Positions 1 through 8,760 of a stretch of DNA of 60,315 bases are shown piece after piece (positions within the stretch are counted from its first letter, which is position 1; every line of letters starts with the position of its first letter). The stretch covers positions 1 to 60,315 of the forward strand of contig CAJXZP010000020.1 of the NCBI GenBank assembly GCA_913062955.1. The letters are read 5' to 3'. The notes under the pieces are model-generated. The model was not told the DNA's origin. It did no database searches and saw nothing but the letters and a program-made list of their open reading frames with translations. The stretch comes from an uncultured Flavobacteriales bacterium (GTDB lineage Bacteria > Bacteroidota > Bacteroidia > Flavobacteriales_G > Salibacteraceae). The position numbers and the translations under genes are program-made.

Positions 1-2050
1 AGCTCAACGATAGATTGTAACGGGAATACGGATGGTCAAGTAACGGCAAGTGAAACAGGCGGTACTAATCCGTTTACGTATACCTGGAATACAGGTGGAA
101 CGGCTGCCTTAGAAACAGGTTTAGGCGCAGGAACATATTCCGTAACAATAACAGACCAGAATGGGTGTACGGATTCCGCTTCCGTAGTTGTGACAGAGCC
201 AAATGCTTTAGTAGCATCCAGTTCAGTCACCTCTGCATTAGATTGTAATGCAGACACCGATGGTCAAATAACAGCGAGTGAAACAGGCGGTACAAGTCCG
301 TTTACCTATCAATGGAATACAGGCGGAACAGCCGCTTTAGAAATAGGATTAGGCGCAGGAACATATTCCGTAACAATAACGGATCAAAATGGATGTACCG
401 ATTCTGCTTCAGTAGTATTATCAGAACCCGATGCATTAGTGGCCTCAGGAGCGATCTCAAGTGCCATAACTTGTAATGGCGTATCTAACGGGCAAGTTAC
501 TGCTAGTGCAGCAGGTGGCACAAGTCCGTTCACATATATCTGGAATACGGGTGGAACGGCAGCCTTAGAAACGGGACTTGGAGCCGGAACATATTCGGTA
601 ACAATAACAGATCAGAATGGGTGTACGGATTCTGCTTCGGTGGTAGTCTCCGAACCAAATTCTTTAGTCGCTTCAGTAGCGTTACCAAGTGCCATAACTT
701 GTAATGGCGTATCAAACGGTCAAGTAACAGCGAGTGAAACAGGTGGCACAAGTCCGTTTACCTATCAATGGAATACAGGGGGATTTGCCGCCTTAGAAAC
801 AGGTTTAGGCGCAGGAACATATTCGGTAACGATCACCGATCAAAATGGATGTACAGATTCTGCTTCAGTACTTGTGACAGAACCGAATGCATTGGTAGCG
901 TCCAGTTCAGTAAGCTCAACGATAGATTGTAACGGGAATACGGATGGTCAAGTAACGGCAAGTGAAACAGGCGGTACTAATCCGTTTACATATATATGGA
1001 ATACAGGCGGCACCTCAGCGTTAGAAACGGGACTAGGCGCAGGAACATATTCGGTAACGATCACCGATCAAAACGGGTGTACCGATTCTGCTTCGGTCAT
1101 CGTAACCGAACCTGCAGTTTTAGCATCTGTTGCAGTCGTTGATTCGAACATCACCTGTAATGGTTCAAGTGATGGTGGAGCAACGAGTTCAGCCCTTGGT
1201 GGAACAATGCCATACACGTATTCTTGGTCAAATTCAGGCACAACAGCCTCAATAACCGGTGTCATTGCGGGAACCTATTCCGTAACAATAACGGATGGAA
1301 ACGGTTGTACAGATTCCTCATCGGTCATCGTAACCGAACCAGCGGTATTCATATCCGCTGCAGTCGTTGATTCGAACATCACCTGTAATGGATCTAGTGA
1401 TGGTGGCGCAAGTAGTTCAGCCATGGGAGGAACAACGCCATACACGTATTCCTGGTCAAATTCAGCCACAACGGCTTCCATAACAGGCGTAATTGCGGGA
1501 ACGTATTCTGTTACAATAACAGATGGAAACGGGTGTACAGATTCCTCATCCGTACTAATTACCGAACCAGCGGCAATAGTAATTGTCACCGTAGTAGATT
1601 CAAGTATTACATGCAACGGATTAAGCAATGGTGGAGCAACGGCCTCCGCTACCGGAGGAACTTCTCCCTATACTTATTCCTGGAGTAATACCGCCACAAC
1701 GGCTTCTATATCCGGAGTAACTGGCGGAACCTATTCTATAACCATTACAGATGCAAATGGCTGTTCATCTACGGGTTCATCCCTAATTACGGAACCAAAT
1801 GTATTAGTCGCCTCTATTGTTCTAGACTCCAATGAGTCTTGTCTCCAAACGATGAATGGTGGTTTAACTGCGACAGAAACAGGTGGAACGTCTGTATACA
1901 ATTATACATGGAGCAATGGAGCTTCCACGGCTTCTATTACCGGATTAACTGCTAGCATGTATACCGTAACGGTAACGGATGCTAATGGATGTTCCGACAT
2001 AGCTATGGCCACAATTGTTCACGGAATGGCAACTTCGTCCACTCTTACCT
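1..2050 (+). repeat. 228-bp tandem repeats in the adhesin gene
   Basis: Nine in-frame tandem units of exactly 228 bp. The first five form one subfamily and the last four a second, more diverged one. Bases 1-77 and 913-989 are identical, a distance of four units. The unit at about 273 and the unit at about 729 also share a long near-identical stretch, two units apart. This indicates recent duplication of blocks of units, or gene conversion. Confidence 0.9.
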
Positions 2051-3117
2051 ATACGGCATGTGATTCGGTAGTTTCGCCAAGTGGGTCATATACTTGGACT
2101 TCGAATGGTGTATATATAGATACCCTTATGAATTCCATTGGGTGTGATTCTGTGATTACTACGAATTTGACGATTATAAATTCCACGACTAGTACGCAAG
2201 TAATCACCTCCTGTGATGGGTTGTTTTCTCCAAGTGGGTTATTCTATTGGACCGTTTCAGGAATGTATACAGATGTGCTATTAAACGCAATTGGCTGTGA
2301 TTCGATAATTACAATTGATTTAACGATTGTTCATTCTACAGATACGACAATAAATGTAGACGCTTGTAATTCTTATTCGGGAGTTAGTGGAAATCACAAT
2401 TGGACCACTTCTGGAGTGTATCAAGATGTGATTGTAAATTCGGCAGGTTGCGATTCTTTAATTACAATTAATCTGACCATCCATCAAGATGTATTCGTCA
2501 CCCAATCTCCCGTTATTTGTTTGGGAGATTCATTTCAAGTTGGTCTGAATTGGTATTCTCAAGCCGGGGTTTATACCGACACTTTAGTCTCTTTATTTGG
2601 ATGTGATTCTATAGTAACCACAGAATTGTTTGTGGATAAAGTGGATGTAACCGTAAATCATACGGGGGTTATATTAATGGCCAATAATACAAATGGAACG
2701 TACCAATGGATAAATTGTGATAGTAACAATGCCATTATTAGCGGAGAGACGTCCCAATCTTATACGGCTACGGAGAATGGCAATTATGCAGTGATAATAA
2801 CCGAAGGGGCCTGTATGGATACCTCCAATTGTATTTCTGTTACCCAAGTGGGAATGGAGGATGTTTCAAATCCTTTTGAAGTTAAGGTCTATCCGAATCC
2901 AACCAGAGTAATGGAATCGTATGTTATGATAGAGGTGAATCATACGGATGAATACAGTTTGATTATTAGAAACCTAACAGGAAAGCTGATTTATGAGATG
3001 AACCAAATTCAAACAAGTCTAAATCAGATTGATATATCTAGGTACGCGGCAGGAACCTATTATATTGAGGTGAAAACGAAAGATGGAAGTACCTTCAACA
3101 AGTTGGTCGTACTTTAA
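1..3117 (+). CDS. SprB-repeat surface adhesin with T9SS sorting domain (5' partial)
   Basis: The reading frame is open from base 1, so this is the C-terminal 1038 residues of a larger protein whose start lies outside the window. Nine SprB-type repeats of 76 residues (228 bp) start near bases 1, 229, 457, 685, 913, 1141, 1369, 1597 and 1825, each with a C-N-G core and ending in an ITDxNGCTDS-like strand. Four shorter repeats of about 51 residues follow (about 2035-2640), each with a GCDSxIT core. An Ig-like segment and a type A sorting domain (VYPNPT near residue 965, ending in KLVVL) close it. SprB-type proteins are surface adhesins exported by the type IX system and used in gliding or attachment. 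The exact role here is inferred. Confidence 0.9.
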   Translation, partial: SSTIDCNGNTDGQVTASETGGTNPFTYTWNTGGTAALETGLGAGTYSVTITDQNGCTDSASVVVTEPNALVASSSVTSALDCNADTDGQITASETGGTSPFTYQWNTGGTAALEIGLGAGTYSVTITDQNGCTDSASVVLSEPDALVASGAISSAITCNGVSNGQVTASAAGGTSPFTYIWNTGGTAALETGLGAGTYSVTITDQNGCTDSASVVVSEPNSLVASVALPSAITCNGVSNGQVTASETGGTSPFTYQWNTGGFAALETGLGAGTYSVTITDQNGCTDSASVLVTEPNALVASSSVSSTIDCNGNTDGQVTASETGGTNPFTYIWNTGGTSALETGLGAGTYSVTITDQNGCTDSASVIVTEPAVLASVAVVDSNITCNGSSDGGATSSALGGTMPYTYSWSNSGTTASITGVIAGTYSVTITDGNGCTDSSSVIVTEPAVFISAAVVDSNITCNGSSDGGASSSAMGGTTPYTYSWSNSATTASITGVIAGTYSVTITDGNGCTDSSSVLITEPAAIVIVTVVDSSITCNGLSNGGATASATGGTSPYTYSWSNTATTASISGVTGGTYSITITDANGCSSTGSSLITEPNVLVASIVLDSNESCLQTMNGGLTATETGGTSVYNYTWSNGASTASITGLTASMYTVTVTDANGCSDIAMATIVHGMATSSTLTYTACDSVVSPSGSYTWTSNGVYIDTLMNSIGCDSVITTNLTIINSTTSTQVITSCDGLFSPSGLFYWTVSGMYTDVLLNAIGCDSIITIDLTIVHSTDTTINVDACNSYSGVSGNHNWTTSGVYQDVIVNSAGCDSLITINLTIHQDVFVTQSPVICLGDSFQVGLNWYSQAGVYTDTLVSLFGCDSIVTTELFVDKVDVTVNHTGVILMANNTNGTYQWINCDSNNAIISGETSQSYTATENGNYAVIITEGACMDTSNCISVTQVGMEDVSNPFEVKVYPNPTRVMESYVMIEVNHTDEYSLIIRNLTGKLIYEMNQIQTSLNQIDISRYAAGTYYIEVKTKDGSTFNKLVVL

Positions 3118-3133
3118 AAATAAGGACAACTTT

Positions 3134-3165
3134 AAGTCCCCATTCTAGGAGTGGGGACTTTTTTT
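3134..3165 (+). terminator. Terminator of the adhesin gene
   Basis: A 9-bp perfect stem (AAGTCCCCA / TGGGGACTT) with a 9-nt loop is followed by seven T residues, 17 bp after the adhesin stop codon. It is a standard intrinsic terminator on the plus strand. Confidence 0.9.
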
Positions 3166-3191
3166 ATGCCGTTTTTTTTAGAAGTCGTAAA

Positions 3192-3557
3192 TCACCAAGG
3201 TTTGTCAAACATTTGGGAAGTATTCGTGGTCTTCTTTGATTTGAAAAAAGAGATTCTATTACGATCTATTATCATGGGGTTGTCCTTTCTAATTAATCGA
3301 GATAACCCAGATATAGGAATGACAATTAGAATGTAAATTAGCGTTAAAAGGATATTTGGAATAATCTTACTCAGAAGTTGAGATAATTGCATCCACCAAG
3401 TGGAGATTTTCAGACGCCATTTTTCGGAAAACAATCCTATAAATCCGAGACTTATTGTGAAGTAAAATATCTCATCTATTCTGGTGAAGTAGAAGGATAC
3501 CATTCCAAATAATACAAGAACCAATATGGTAGCTATGGGATTGGGTTTTGTATCCAT
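3192..3557 (-). CDS. SxtJ-like small membrane protein
   Basis: A 121-residue protein with hydrophobic segments at about 10-45 and 65-90 and a basic C-terminal tail. It is the last gene of a tight three-gene unit: it starts 2 nt after the stop of the DUF5989-like gene, which itself follows the carbamoyltransferase. Small membrane proteins of this size in this position resemble SxtJ, known from saxitoxin clusters and also found beside many unrelated O-carbamoyltransferases. The family assignment rests on size, topology and context. No catalytic residues are recognisable; a scaffold or export role is a guess. Confidence 0.65.
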   Translation of the reverse strand: MDTKPNPIATILVLVLFGMVSFYFTRIDEIFYFTISLGFIGLFSEKWRLKISTWWMQLSQLLSKIIPNILLTLIYILIVIPISGLSRLIRKDNPMIIDRNRISFFKSKKTTNTSQMFDKPW

Positions 3558-3559
3558 TG

Positions 3560-3709
3560 TTAAAATAAAGTATAAATAAAAGGGGCAATGGCACTTCCGC
3601 TACTATAGAATATAATGACCCCGATTAATAATGTAATTATAATAATTGGGGCAATCCAATATACTTTTCTATCCTGAATAAATTGAAGTAACTCTAAAAG
3701 GTCTTTCAT
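3560..3709 (-). CDS. DUF5989-like single-pass membrane peptide (SxtK-like)
   Basis: A 49-residue protein starting at the ATG at 3709, read MKDLLELLQFIQDRK, followed by one membrane segment and the ending SAIAPFIYTLF. That pattern (amphipathic start, aromatic/basic junction, one helix, SALAPFIYTLF-like end) is the DUF5989 signature. An upstream ATG would add 16 residues that overlap the preceding gene and look unlike the family, so the inner start is preferred. It sits 10 nt after the carbamoyltransferase stop and is presumably cotranslated with it. Function unknown; the linkage to carbamoyltransferases is the main clue. Confidence 0.8.
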   Translation of the reverse strand: MKDLLELLQFIQDRKVYWIAPIIIITLLIGVIIFYSSGSAIAPFIYTLF

Positions 3710-3719
3710 AGCCGTTTTG

Positions 3720-5522
3720 TTATTTGATATACATGAATGGGCCAATAAATAAGGCATCTAAATTGCATTCGTTAAAACTTTTCCATGCATCCATTGGAGA
3801 GCATACGATGGGTTCATCTTTTTGATTAAAGCTGGTGTTTACGATCATTGGAATACCCGTTTTCTCATAAACAGCATGAATTAAATCCCAAAAAAGAGGA
3901 TGTTCTTCTTTCGACACAATTTGAACTCGGGAAGAATAATCCACATGGGTAACCGATGGAATCTTACTGTTTGTATAATGTAGTTGTTGGAACACATTTT
4001 TTGACTTTAGAGACTCCGGTGGTTTAATTCGATGTTTGGGTAACACATGACCGATAAACTCCATATAATTGGAAGTCGGTAGAATATCAAAATACTCGGA
4101 TGAGAATTCACTTAATACCGCGGGAGCAAATGGCCTGAAACTTTCTCTTTTTTTTACATTTTTATTTATTCTATGTTGAATTTCTGGAATGGAAGCAGAC
4201 CCTAGAATACTTCGGTTTCCAAGTGATCTAGGACCAAATTCCATCCGGTCTTGAACCCATCCAATAATCTTTCCTTCAGAAATAAATTGACTTGCAGTCT
4301 GAATTAATTCTTTTTGAGAAGCATGAAATTTAGGATTTAAACCTAACTTTCTGTTCATGGAAATAATATCATAATTGGAGAAAGAAGGGCCTAGAAAAGG
4401 CGATGTTAACCTGCGATCGAAGTGACGAGGGGTATCGAACTTCATATTTGAGAGTGCTAATGCAGCCCCTACGGCACATCCTGAATCTCCCGGAGAAGAA
4501 GGGATGTAAATGGAGTCAAATAACTCCGACTTTAATAGTTTTCCGTTAGCGGCACAATTCAGAGCAACGCCACCCGCTAGGCAAAGGTTATTTAGCTTTG
4601 TGATTTCTTTGGCATGAGCAGCCATTTTTAATACGATTTCTTCCGTTACACATTGAATAGCCAAAGCAAGATTACAATGTTCTAATAAAATTTCGCCATT
4701 TGATTTTCGGTTAATTATCCCGAAAAGAGCATTCCATTTTTCGAAATGGATCGTTTTTAATTTATACGTATAGGTAAAGAAATCAGGATTCATCCAAATG
4801 GAACCATCCTCTTTAATTTCAACCAAACTATCCTTTATTTGCTCAATAAATGTGATTGTTTGTTGACTCGTAGAATCTCCATAAGGAGCAAGGCCCATTA
4901 ATTTGTATTCCCCCGAATTAATTTTGAACCCCAGATAAATGGTGAAAGCACTATACAATAATCCAACGGAATTTGGAAACTCCATTTCTTTTAGTATCTC
5001 GATATTTTTATGATCTCCAATACTAATGGTGGCGGTAGCCCATTCACCTACCCCGTCAATAGTCAGAATAGCTGACTTTTTAAACCCAGAACAAAAAAAT
5101 GCACTAGCCGCATGTGAAATGTGATGGTCCGAAAAATAAATGGGGGGGCTTTTTGAAGCGAGTGAAAAATTATTTTTTAATACGCCATTTATAGTTCTTC
5201 GGATAAAGAATTTATGACTGACCCATTGCGGAACAGCTTTTAGAAATGCGAGATAACTTTTTGGAGCGGTTGCTAAATAGGTCTCTAAAATTCTTTCAAA
5301 TTTTTTAAAGGGTTTATCATAAAATACGATCGCATCTATTTGGTTAAAATCAATACCATATTCATCCAAGCAATATTGGATGGCTTGGATCGGAAATTCA
5401 TCCGTGTTTTTTTTACGAGTAAATCGTTCTTCTTGTGCGGCTGCTACAATACCTCCATCAACAACTAAACATGCAGCAGAATCATGAAAAAATGCAGATA
5501 TCCCAATGATGTTTTTTCCCAA
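3720..5522 (-). CDS. O-carbamoyltransferase (NodU/CmcH/TobZ family)
   Basis: A 600-residue protein, the usual length for the family. The N-terminal ASKHA-like domain begins MGKNIIGISAFFHDSA and carries the metal/nucleotide site H133-H134-x2-H137 (DHHISHAASAF). A LAGGVALNCAANG motif lies near residue 315, and the C-terminal YrdC-like domain has the motif DRMEFGPRSLGNRSIL. Family members convert carbamoyl phosphate and ATP to carbamoyl-adenylate and transfer the carbamoyl group to a hydroxyl of a small molecule or sugar. The acceptor here cannot be read. No antibiotic or toxin genes surround it, so a cell-surface glycan is the likeliest target. A -7-like TAACTTTG (minus strand) lies at 5607-5614. 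Confidence 0.9.
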   Translation of the reverse strand: MGKNIIGISAFFHDSAACLVVDGGIVAAAQEERFTRKKNTDEFPIQAIQYCLDEYGIDFNQIDAIVFYDKPFKKFERILETYLATAPKSYLAFLKAVPQWVSHKFFIRRTINGVLKNNFSLASKSPPIYFSDHHISHAASAFFCSGFKKSAILTIDGVGEWATATISIGDHKNIEILKEMEFPNSVGLLYSAFTIYLGFKINSGEYKLMGLAPYGDSTSQQTITFIEQIKDSLVEIKEDGSIWMNPDFFTYTYKLKTIHFEKWNALFGIINRKSNGEILLEHCNLALAIQCVTEEIVLKMAAHAKEITKLNNLCLAGGVALNCAANGKLLKSELFDSIYIPSSPGDSGCAVGAALALSNMKFDTPRHFDRRLTSPFLGPSFSNYDIISMNRKLGLNPKFHASQKELIQTASQFISEGKIIGWVQDRMEFGPRSLGNRSILGSASIPEIQHRINKNVKKRESFRPFAPAVLSEFSSEYFDILPTSNYMEFIGHVLPKHRIKPPESLKSKNVFQQLHYTNSKIPSVTHVDYSSRVQIVSKEEHPLFWDLIHAVYEKTGIPMIVNTSFNQKDEPIVCSPMDAWKSFNECNLDALFIGPFMYIK

Positions 5523-5643
5523 TTAAATAAAAATAGTACGTAGTTAAACTCTTTTTTAGAAGCCGTAAGTGATAGTAATCGTGGTTTAGTTTCTTTTCAC
5601 CTTTCCAAAGTTAAGAAAAAAATGCTTTTTATCTAAGGGAAAA

Positions 5644-5673
5644 ATTGGCAAGCCTTATTTAACTTGCCAATTC
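5644..5673 (-). terminator. Terminator of the kdnA-kdnB unit
   Basis: A 10-bp perfect stem (AATTGGCAAG / CTTGCCAATT) with a 10-nt loop begins 4 bp beyond the kdnB stop codon. On the minus strand it is followed by a T-run, so it separates the Kdo8N genes from the carbamoyltransferase unit. Confidence 0.85.
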
Positions 5674-5677
5674 TTAA

Positions 5678-6760
5678 TTATAATCTTCTATACAGCTTTT
5701 CAATATCCTGACGGGTCCATTTGGACTCCCAATCATCTCCAATAGCATGACGCCACATATGAGGAAGATTGTAGGCTATCTCAGCCATTTGACTGATTTG
5801 CTCATCGGTCCAGTCTTTGGATAAGTTCTGTGGTAAATCAATGTTGTTTTGTTTTACCATGTCTTTAAATTCAGCGACAGCATCCCCATAAAATTCTTCT
5901 AGATGATTAAACGCTAAACAATTGGCATACCCATGTTTGGTACCAAATACAAAGGACATCCCGTAAGATAATGCGTGACAGGCGCCTACTTCCGAATACG
6001 TTAACGATAAGCCTCCAAAAAGAGAAGCCATCATTAGTTTTTCGTTGTTTACAGGAGTTTGACCGGCATTTTCACCCGTGAAAATTTCTCTACATAATTT
6101 TAGAGATTGATCCCCGTAAACCTGGCTATAGGTATTGAAAAATTGGCCAGATTCCGCTTCAATACAGTGAATGTAGGTATCCATTCCGGTATAAAACCAT
6201 TGGTTTTTTTCTACCGTTGCGGTTAGATCTGGATCTAAAATCACCTGGTTGAAAACGGTCCAATCACATTTTAAACCTAATTTTTTCTCTGGGCCAGATA
6301 ATACTGCAGTCATCGAACATTCAGCTCCAGTACCAGAAATGGTAGGTATTCCAGCATGGTAAATCCCTGGTTTTTTCACCAAATTTAACCCCTGGTAAAG
6401 AGAAGAAGAACCTTCGTTGGTGAACATTAATGAGCCTGCTTTTGCAATATCCATAATGCTTCCCCCTCCAATACCAATGATTCCAGCTGGTAATCCATTT
6501 TCTGCTAATACCGTATCTCGTAACTCATCAATTTGTTCGGTGGTGGGTTCTTTAGGATCTACATCCATAAAACGAATAACGTCCTTTTCTTTTACAGGGA
6601 TTCTATTAATGAATTCTTGTTTATCGTGAAAGTAATGATCCACTACAAAAACCATAAAACCATCGTTGTGATGCCTTTGAACGCTCAGAATATCATCTAA
6701 TTGATCAAAAGCCCCACGGCCATAAACTATCTTGTCTACGTTTTTGAAATTATTAAACAT
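5678..6760 (-). CDS. kdnB: 3-deoxy-D-manno-octulosonate 8-oxidase (KdnB-like iron-type alcohol dehydrogenase)
   Basis: A 360-residue iron-dependent alcohol dehydrogenase homologue. It has the nucleotide-binding GGGS at 98-101 and a D194-H198-H262-H276 set matching the family metal ligands. Beginning MFNNFKNVDKIVYGRG and paired with a KdnA-like aminotransferase 66 bp upstream, it matches KdnB of Shewanella, which oxidises the C8 hydroxyl of Kdo to an aldehyde. KdnA then aminates this to 8-amino-3,8-dideoxy-Kdo, which replaces Kdo in LPS. The assignment depends on the pairing; an unrelated alcohol dehydrogenase is the alternative. Confidence 0.85.
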   Translation of the reverse strand: MFNNFKNVDKIVYGRGAFDQLDDILSVQRHHNDGFMVFVVDHYFHDKQEFINRIPVKEKDVIRFMDVDPKEPTTEQIDELRDTVLAENGLPAGIIGIGGGSIMDIAKAGSLMFTNEGSSSLYQGLNLVKKPGIYHAGIPTISGTGAECSMTAVLSGPEKKLGLKCDWTVFNQVILDPDLTATVEKNQWFYTGMDTYIHCIEAESGQFFNTYSQVYGDQSLKLCREIFTGENAGQTPVNNEKLMMASLFGGLSLTYSEVGACHALSYGMSFVFGTKHGYANCLAFNHLEEFYGDAVAEFKDMVKQNNIDLPQNLSKDWTDEQISQMAEIAYNLPHMWRHAIGDDWESKWTRQDIEKLYRRL

Positions 6761-6826
6761 ATCTATAAGTTAGTAGTCCGATTTTAGAACACCGAAGCGT
6801 TCCTTTCCTTTGGACTTGATTTAAAA

Positions 6827-8023
6827 TTACGCTAAAACCTTTTTAATAGAGGCCACCATTTGGTTTTTGAATGCTTCTAATTCTTCTGCAGGCCAATTTG
6901 CTTTTACCCCCAGTGAAATAAGTCTACCCACTACTTCATTCGATTTTGGCAGTTTTAATGCTTTGTAATCTTGCGGGGCTCCGAAATGGTGAATACCCAA
7001 TTTGTTGGGCGACTTTAACTCTTTAATATGATCCCATTGATTAATGAAATGATACATGTTGGTATACCAATAGTTAAATCCTGCAATTCCGTCTTCTGCA
7101 AATTGAGCCATCACTTTTTGAGAAAGTTCAGCCGTAGGCATAAAGAAATTTAAGAAAGTAGCAGAATCCCCTTCCGGATCAGGCATATGACGGAAGGTAA
7201 TCCCCTCCATTTGTGCTAAAGCGCTTTTTAAAATGGCTTTGTGTTTTTTATTATGGGTCCGGATTGTCTCAATGCGTTGCATTTGTACTTTTCCAATCGC
7301 AGCGTTTGTTTCACTTAATCGGAAATTGGTTCCCATAATGTGATGGGGTTCCATACCTCGATTTGAACCTTGATGGGTATGCCCATGATCCGAATACTCC
7401 GCCATATGGTTATAAGCGGTTTCATCGTTAGTGATGCATAAACCACCTTCACCCGCAGTGGTTATTTTGAAAAAATCGAAAGAAAAACAACCGGTTTTAC
7501 CAAAAAGTCCTACGGAGGTACCTTTATGAAAAGCACCAAGTGCCTGACCGGCATCTTCAACCAAGGTAAGATTGTGTTCTTTTACAAGGGGCATAATTGC
7601 ATCCATATCTGCAGCAGCACCACACATATGTACCAAACAAATACCTTTTGTTTTAGGGGTTAAAACGGCTTTAATTCCTTCTGAACTTAAACAAAGAGTT
7701 TCATCTATTTCTGCAAAAACAGGTAAAGCTCCAATAAGCATGACGGCTTCAATGGTTGCTACAAAAGTAAAAGGAGTCACAATTACCTCGTCTCCTAGTC
7801 CAATACCTGCAGCAGCTAATGAAGTAGTTACTGCAGTTGAACCACTAGAAACGGCATGCGCAAATTTTGCTCCGGTAAATTTTTCCGCTTCCGCCTCTAA
7901 TTCTTTGGCTTTGAACATCCCTTTACGGGCCTCGTCAAATCCATATCTAAATAAAATTCCTGTATCTAAAACTTCGTTTACTTCTTTACGCTCTTCAGCT
8001 CCAAAAAATTCTGCACCTGCCAT
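6827..8023 (-). CDS. kdnA: 8-amino-3,8-dideoxy-manno-octulosonate transaminase (KdnA-like)
   Basis: A 398-residue DegT/DnrJ/EryC1 (ArnB-type) aminotransferase with cytosolic fold. PLP lysine is K186 in SFDFFKITTAGEGG, and the pyridine-nitrogen aspartate is D157 in EDAGQ. The start GAEFFGAEERKEVNEVLD and FRYGFD resemble KdnA, which transfers an amino group from glutamate to the C8 aldehyde of oxidised Kdo. It is transcribed ahead of kdnB with a 66-bp gap. A -7-like TATCTTTG lies on the minus strand at 8049-8056, about 26 bp upstream of the start codon. Confidence 0.87.
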   Translation of the reverse strand: MAGAEFFGAEERKEVNEVLDTGILFRYGFDEARKGMFKAKELEAEAEKFTGAKFAHAVSSGSTAVTTSLAAAGIGLGDEVIVTPFTFVATIEAVMLIGALPVFAEIDETLCLSSEGIKAVLTPKTKGICLVHMCGAAADMDAIMPLVKEHNLTLVEDAGQALGAFHKGTSVGLFGKTGCFSFDFFKITTAGEGGLCITNDETAYNHMAEYSDHGHTHQGSNRGMEPHHIMGTNFRLSETNAAIGKVQMQRIETIRTHNKKHKAILKSALAQMEGITFRHMPDPEGDSATFLNFFMPTAELSQKVMAQFAEDGIAGFNYWYTNMYHFINQWDHIKELKSPNKLGIHHFGAPQDYKALKLPKSNEVVGRLISLGVKANWPAEELEAFKNQMVASIKKVLA

Positions 8024-8116
8024 ATTTTGATTTTAAAATTTTGAGCGGCAAAGATAAAATATTTGGTTTAAGATGGGTCTATCCAAATTACTTTGAAAAA
8101 GTTAAATTTAGGGTAT

Positions 8117-8138
8117 AAAAAAAGAGGCCAATAGCCTC
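8117..8138 (-). terminator. Terminator of the SCO1/cytochrome operon
   Basis: GAGGC-N5-GCCTC hairpin (8124-8138) with seven A residues on the plus strand, giving a U-run on the minus-strand transcript. It lies 27 bp beyond the stop codon of the small membrane protein at 8165 and closes that operon. Confidence 0.8.
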
Positions 8139-8164
8139 CCTTAATATCGTATTGAAGATGTTAC

Positions 8165-8305
8165 TTATGCGATAATACCTACTACTACAGAGAATATAGT
8201 TATTACAGCAAGAATTACCCAAAATATTCCAAACCCACTAATAGAGGAGTCAAACATTTGGTTTAATAATGAGTCTTTTTCTTCTTTAAAATCGTTGCTT
8301 ACCAT
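8165..8305 (-). CDS. 46-residue single-pass membrane protein
   Basis: A short open frame beginning MVSNDFKEEKDSLLNQMF and ending in a strongly hydrophobic segment (residues 24-46, IFWVILAVITIFSVVVGIIA). It lies 41 bp after the cytochrome c stop and is followed after 27 bp by an intrinsic terminator, so it fits as the last gene of the same transcript. A charged N-terminus with a membrane helix at the very C-terminus suggests a tail-anchored peptide facing the cytoplasm. No family was recognised. The context suggests a small companion of a respiratory or copper-handling complex, which is inference. Confidence 0.6.
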   Translation of the reverse strand: MVSNDFKEEKDSLLNQMFDSSISGFGIFWVILAVITIFSVVVGIIA

Positions 8306-8346
8306 GACTAGTTTTTTATGATGTGACAAATGTAGTTATTTGAACC

Positions 8347-8760
8347 TTATGGACAATTACCTAAAAGTGTTTCTATTTCTTTTGGTGTAAATTTTTTCTT
8401 TGAAGAACTCCATTTACTGTAAATATAATTGCCTACGTTGGCAATTTGTGTCGGAGTTAATTGTTCGAGTCCGGCCATGGGCTGGTTGAACTTTACTCCC
8501 TTAACCGTTATTTCTTCGTCCATTCCGTAGCCCACTATACACGCAAAATTGTCCACGTTTGCGTCTAAGTAATTGGAATCTGTTAGCGGTGGAATTAAAT
8601 TACGGAATCCCTCTCCATTCACGCCATGACAACTGGCACAATGGTTTTCGTAAACCAGTTTGCCTTTTTGGGGTGGCCTAGAACATGATCGGAAAATCAT
8701 TAATACCAAAAGAATTAATACAAAGGTGCCTAATATGACCACTCGAAGATTAACGTTCAT
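8347..8760 (-). CDS. Membrane-anchored c-type cytochrome
   Basis: A 137-residue protein with a membrane anchor at residues 7-23, a haem-binding CASCH at 41-45 and a likely distal methionine M95 (FNQPMAGL). It is a one-haem class I cytochrome held on the periplasmic face, with an extra cysteine pair (C74, C136) that could form a disulfide. Its start overlaps the SCO1 stop by 11 bp, so the two are translationally coupled. Such proteins carry electrons in respiratory chains; the partner oxidase is not in the window. Confidence 0.9.
   Translation of the reverse strand: MNVNLRVVILGTFVLILLVLMIFRSCSRPPQKGKLVYENHCASCHGVNGEGFRNLIPPLTDSNYLDANVDNFACIVGYGMDEEITVKGVKFNQPMAGLEQLTPTQIANVGNYIYSKWSSSKKKFTPKEIETLLGNCP

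Noticed and set aside
1-2050. Regular 228-bp repeats could suggest a CRISPR array
   Set aside because: The repeats are in-frame, encode SprB units, have no short repeat/spacer alternation and no cas genes are nearby.
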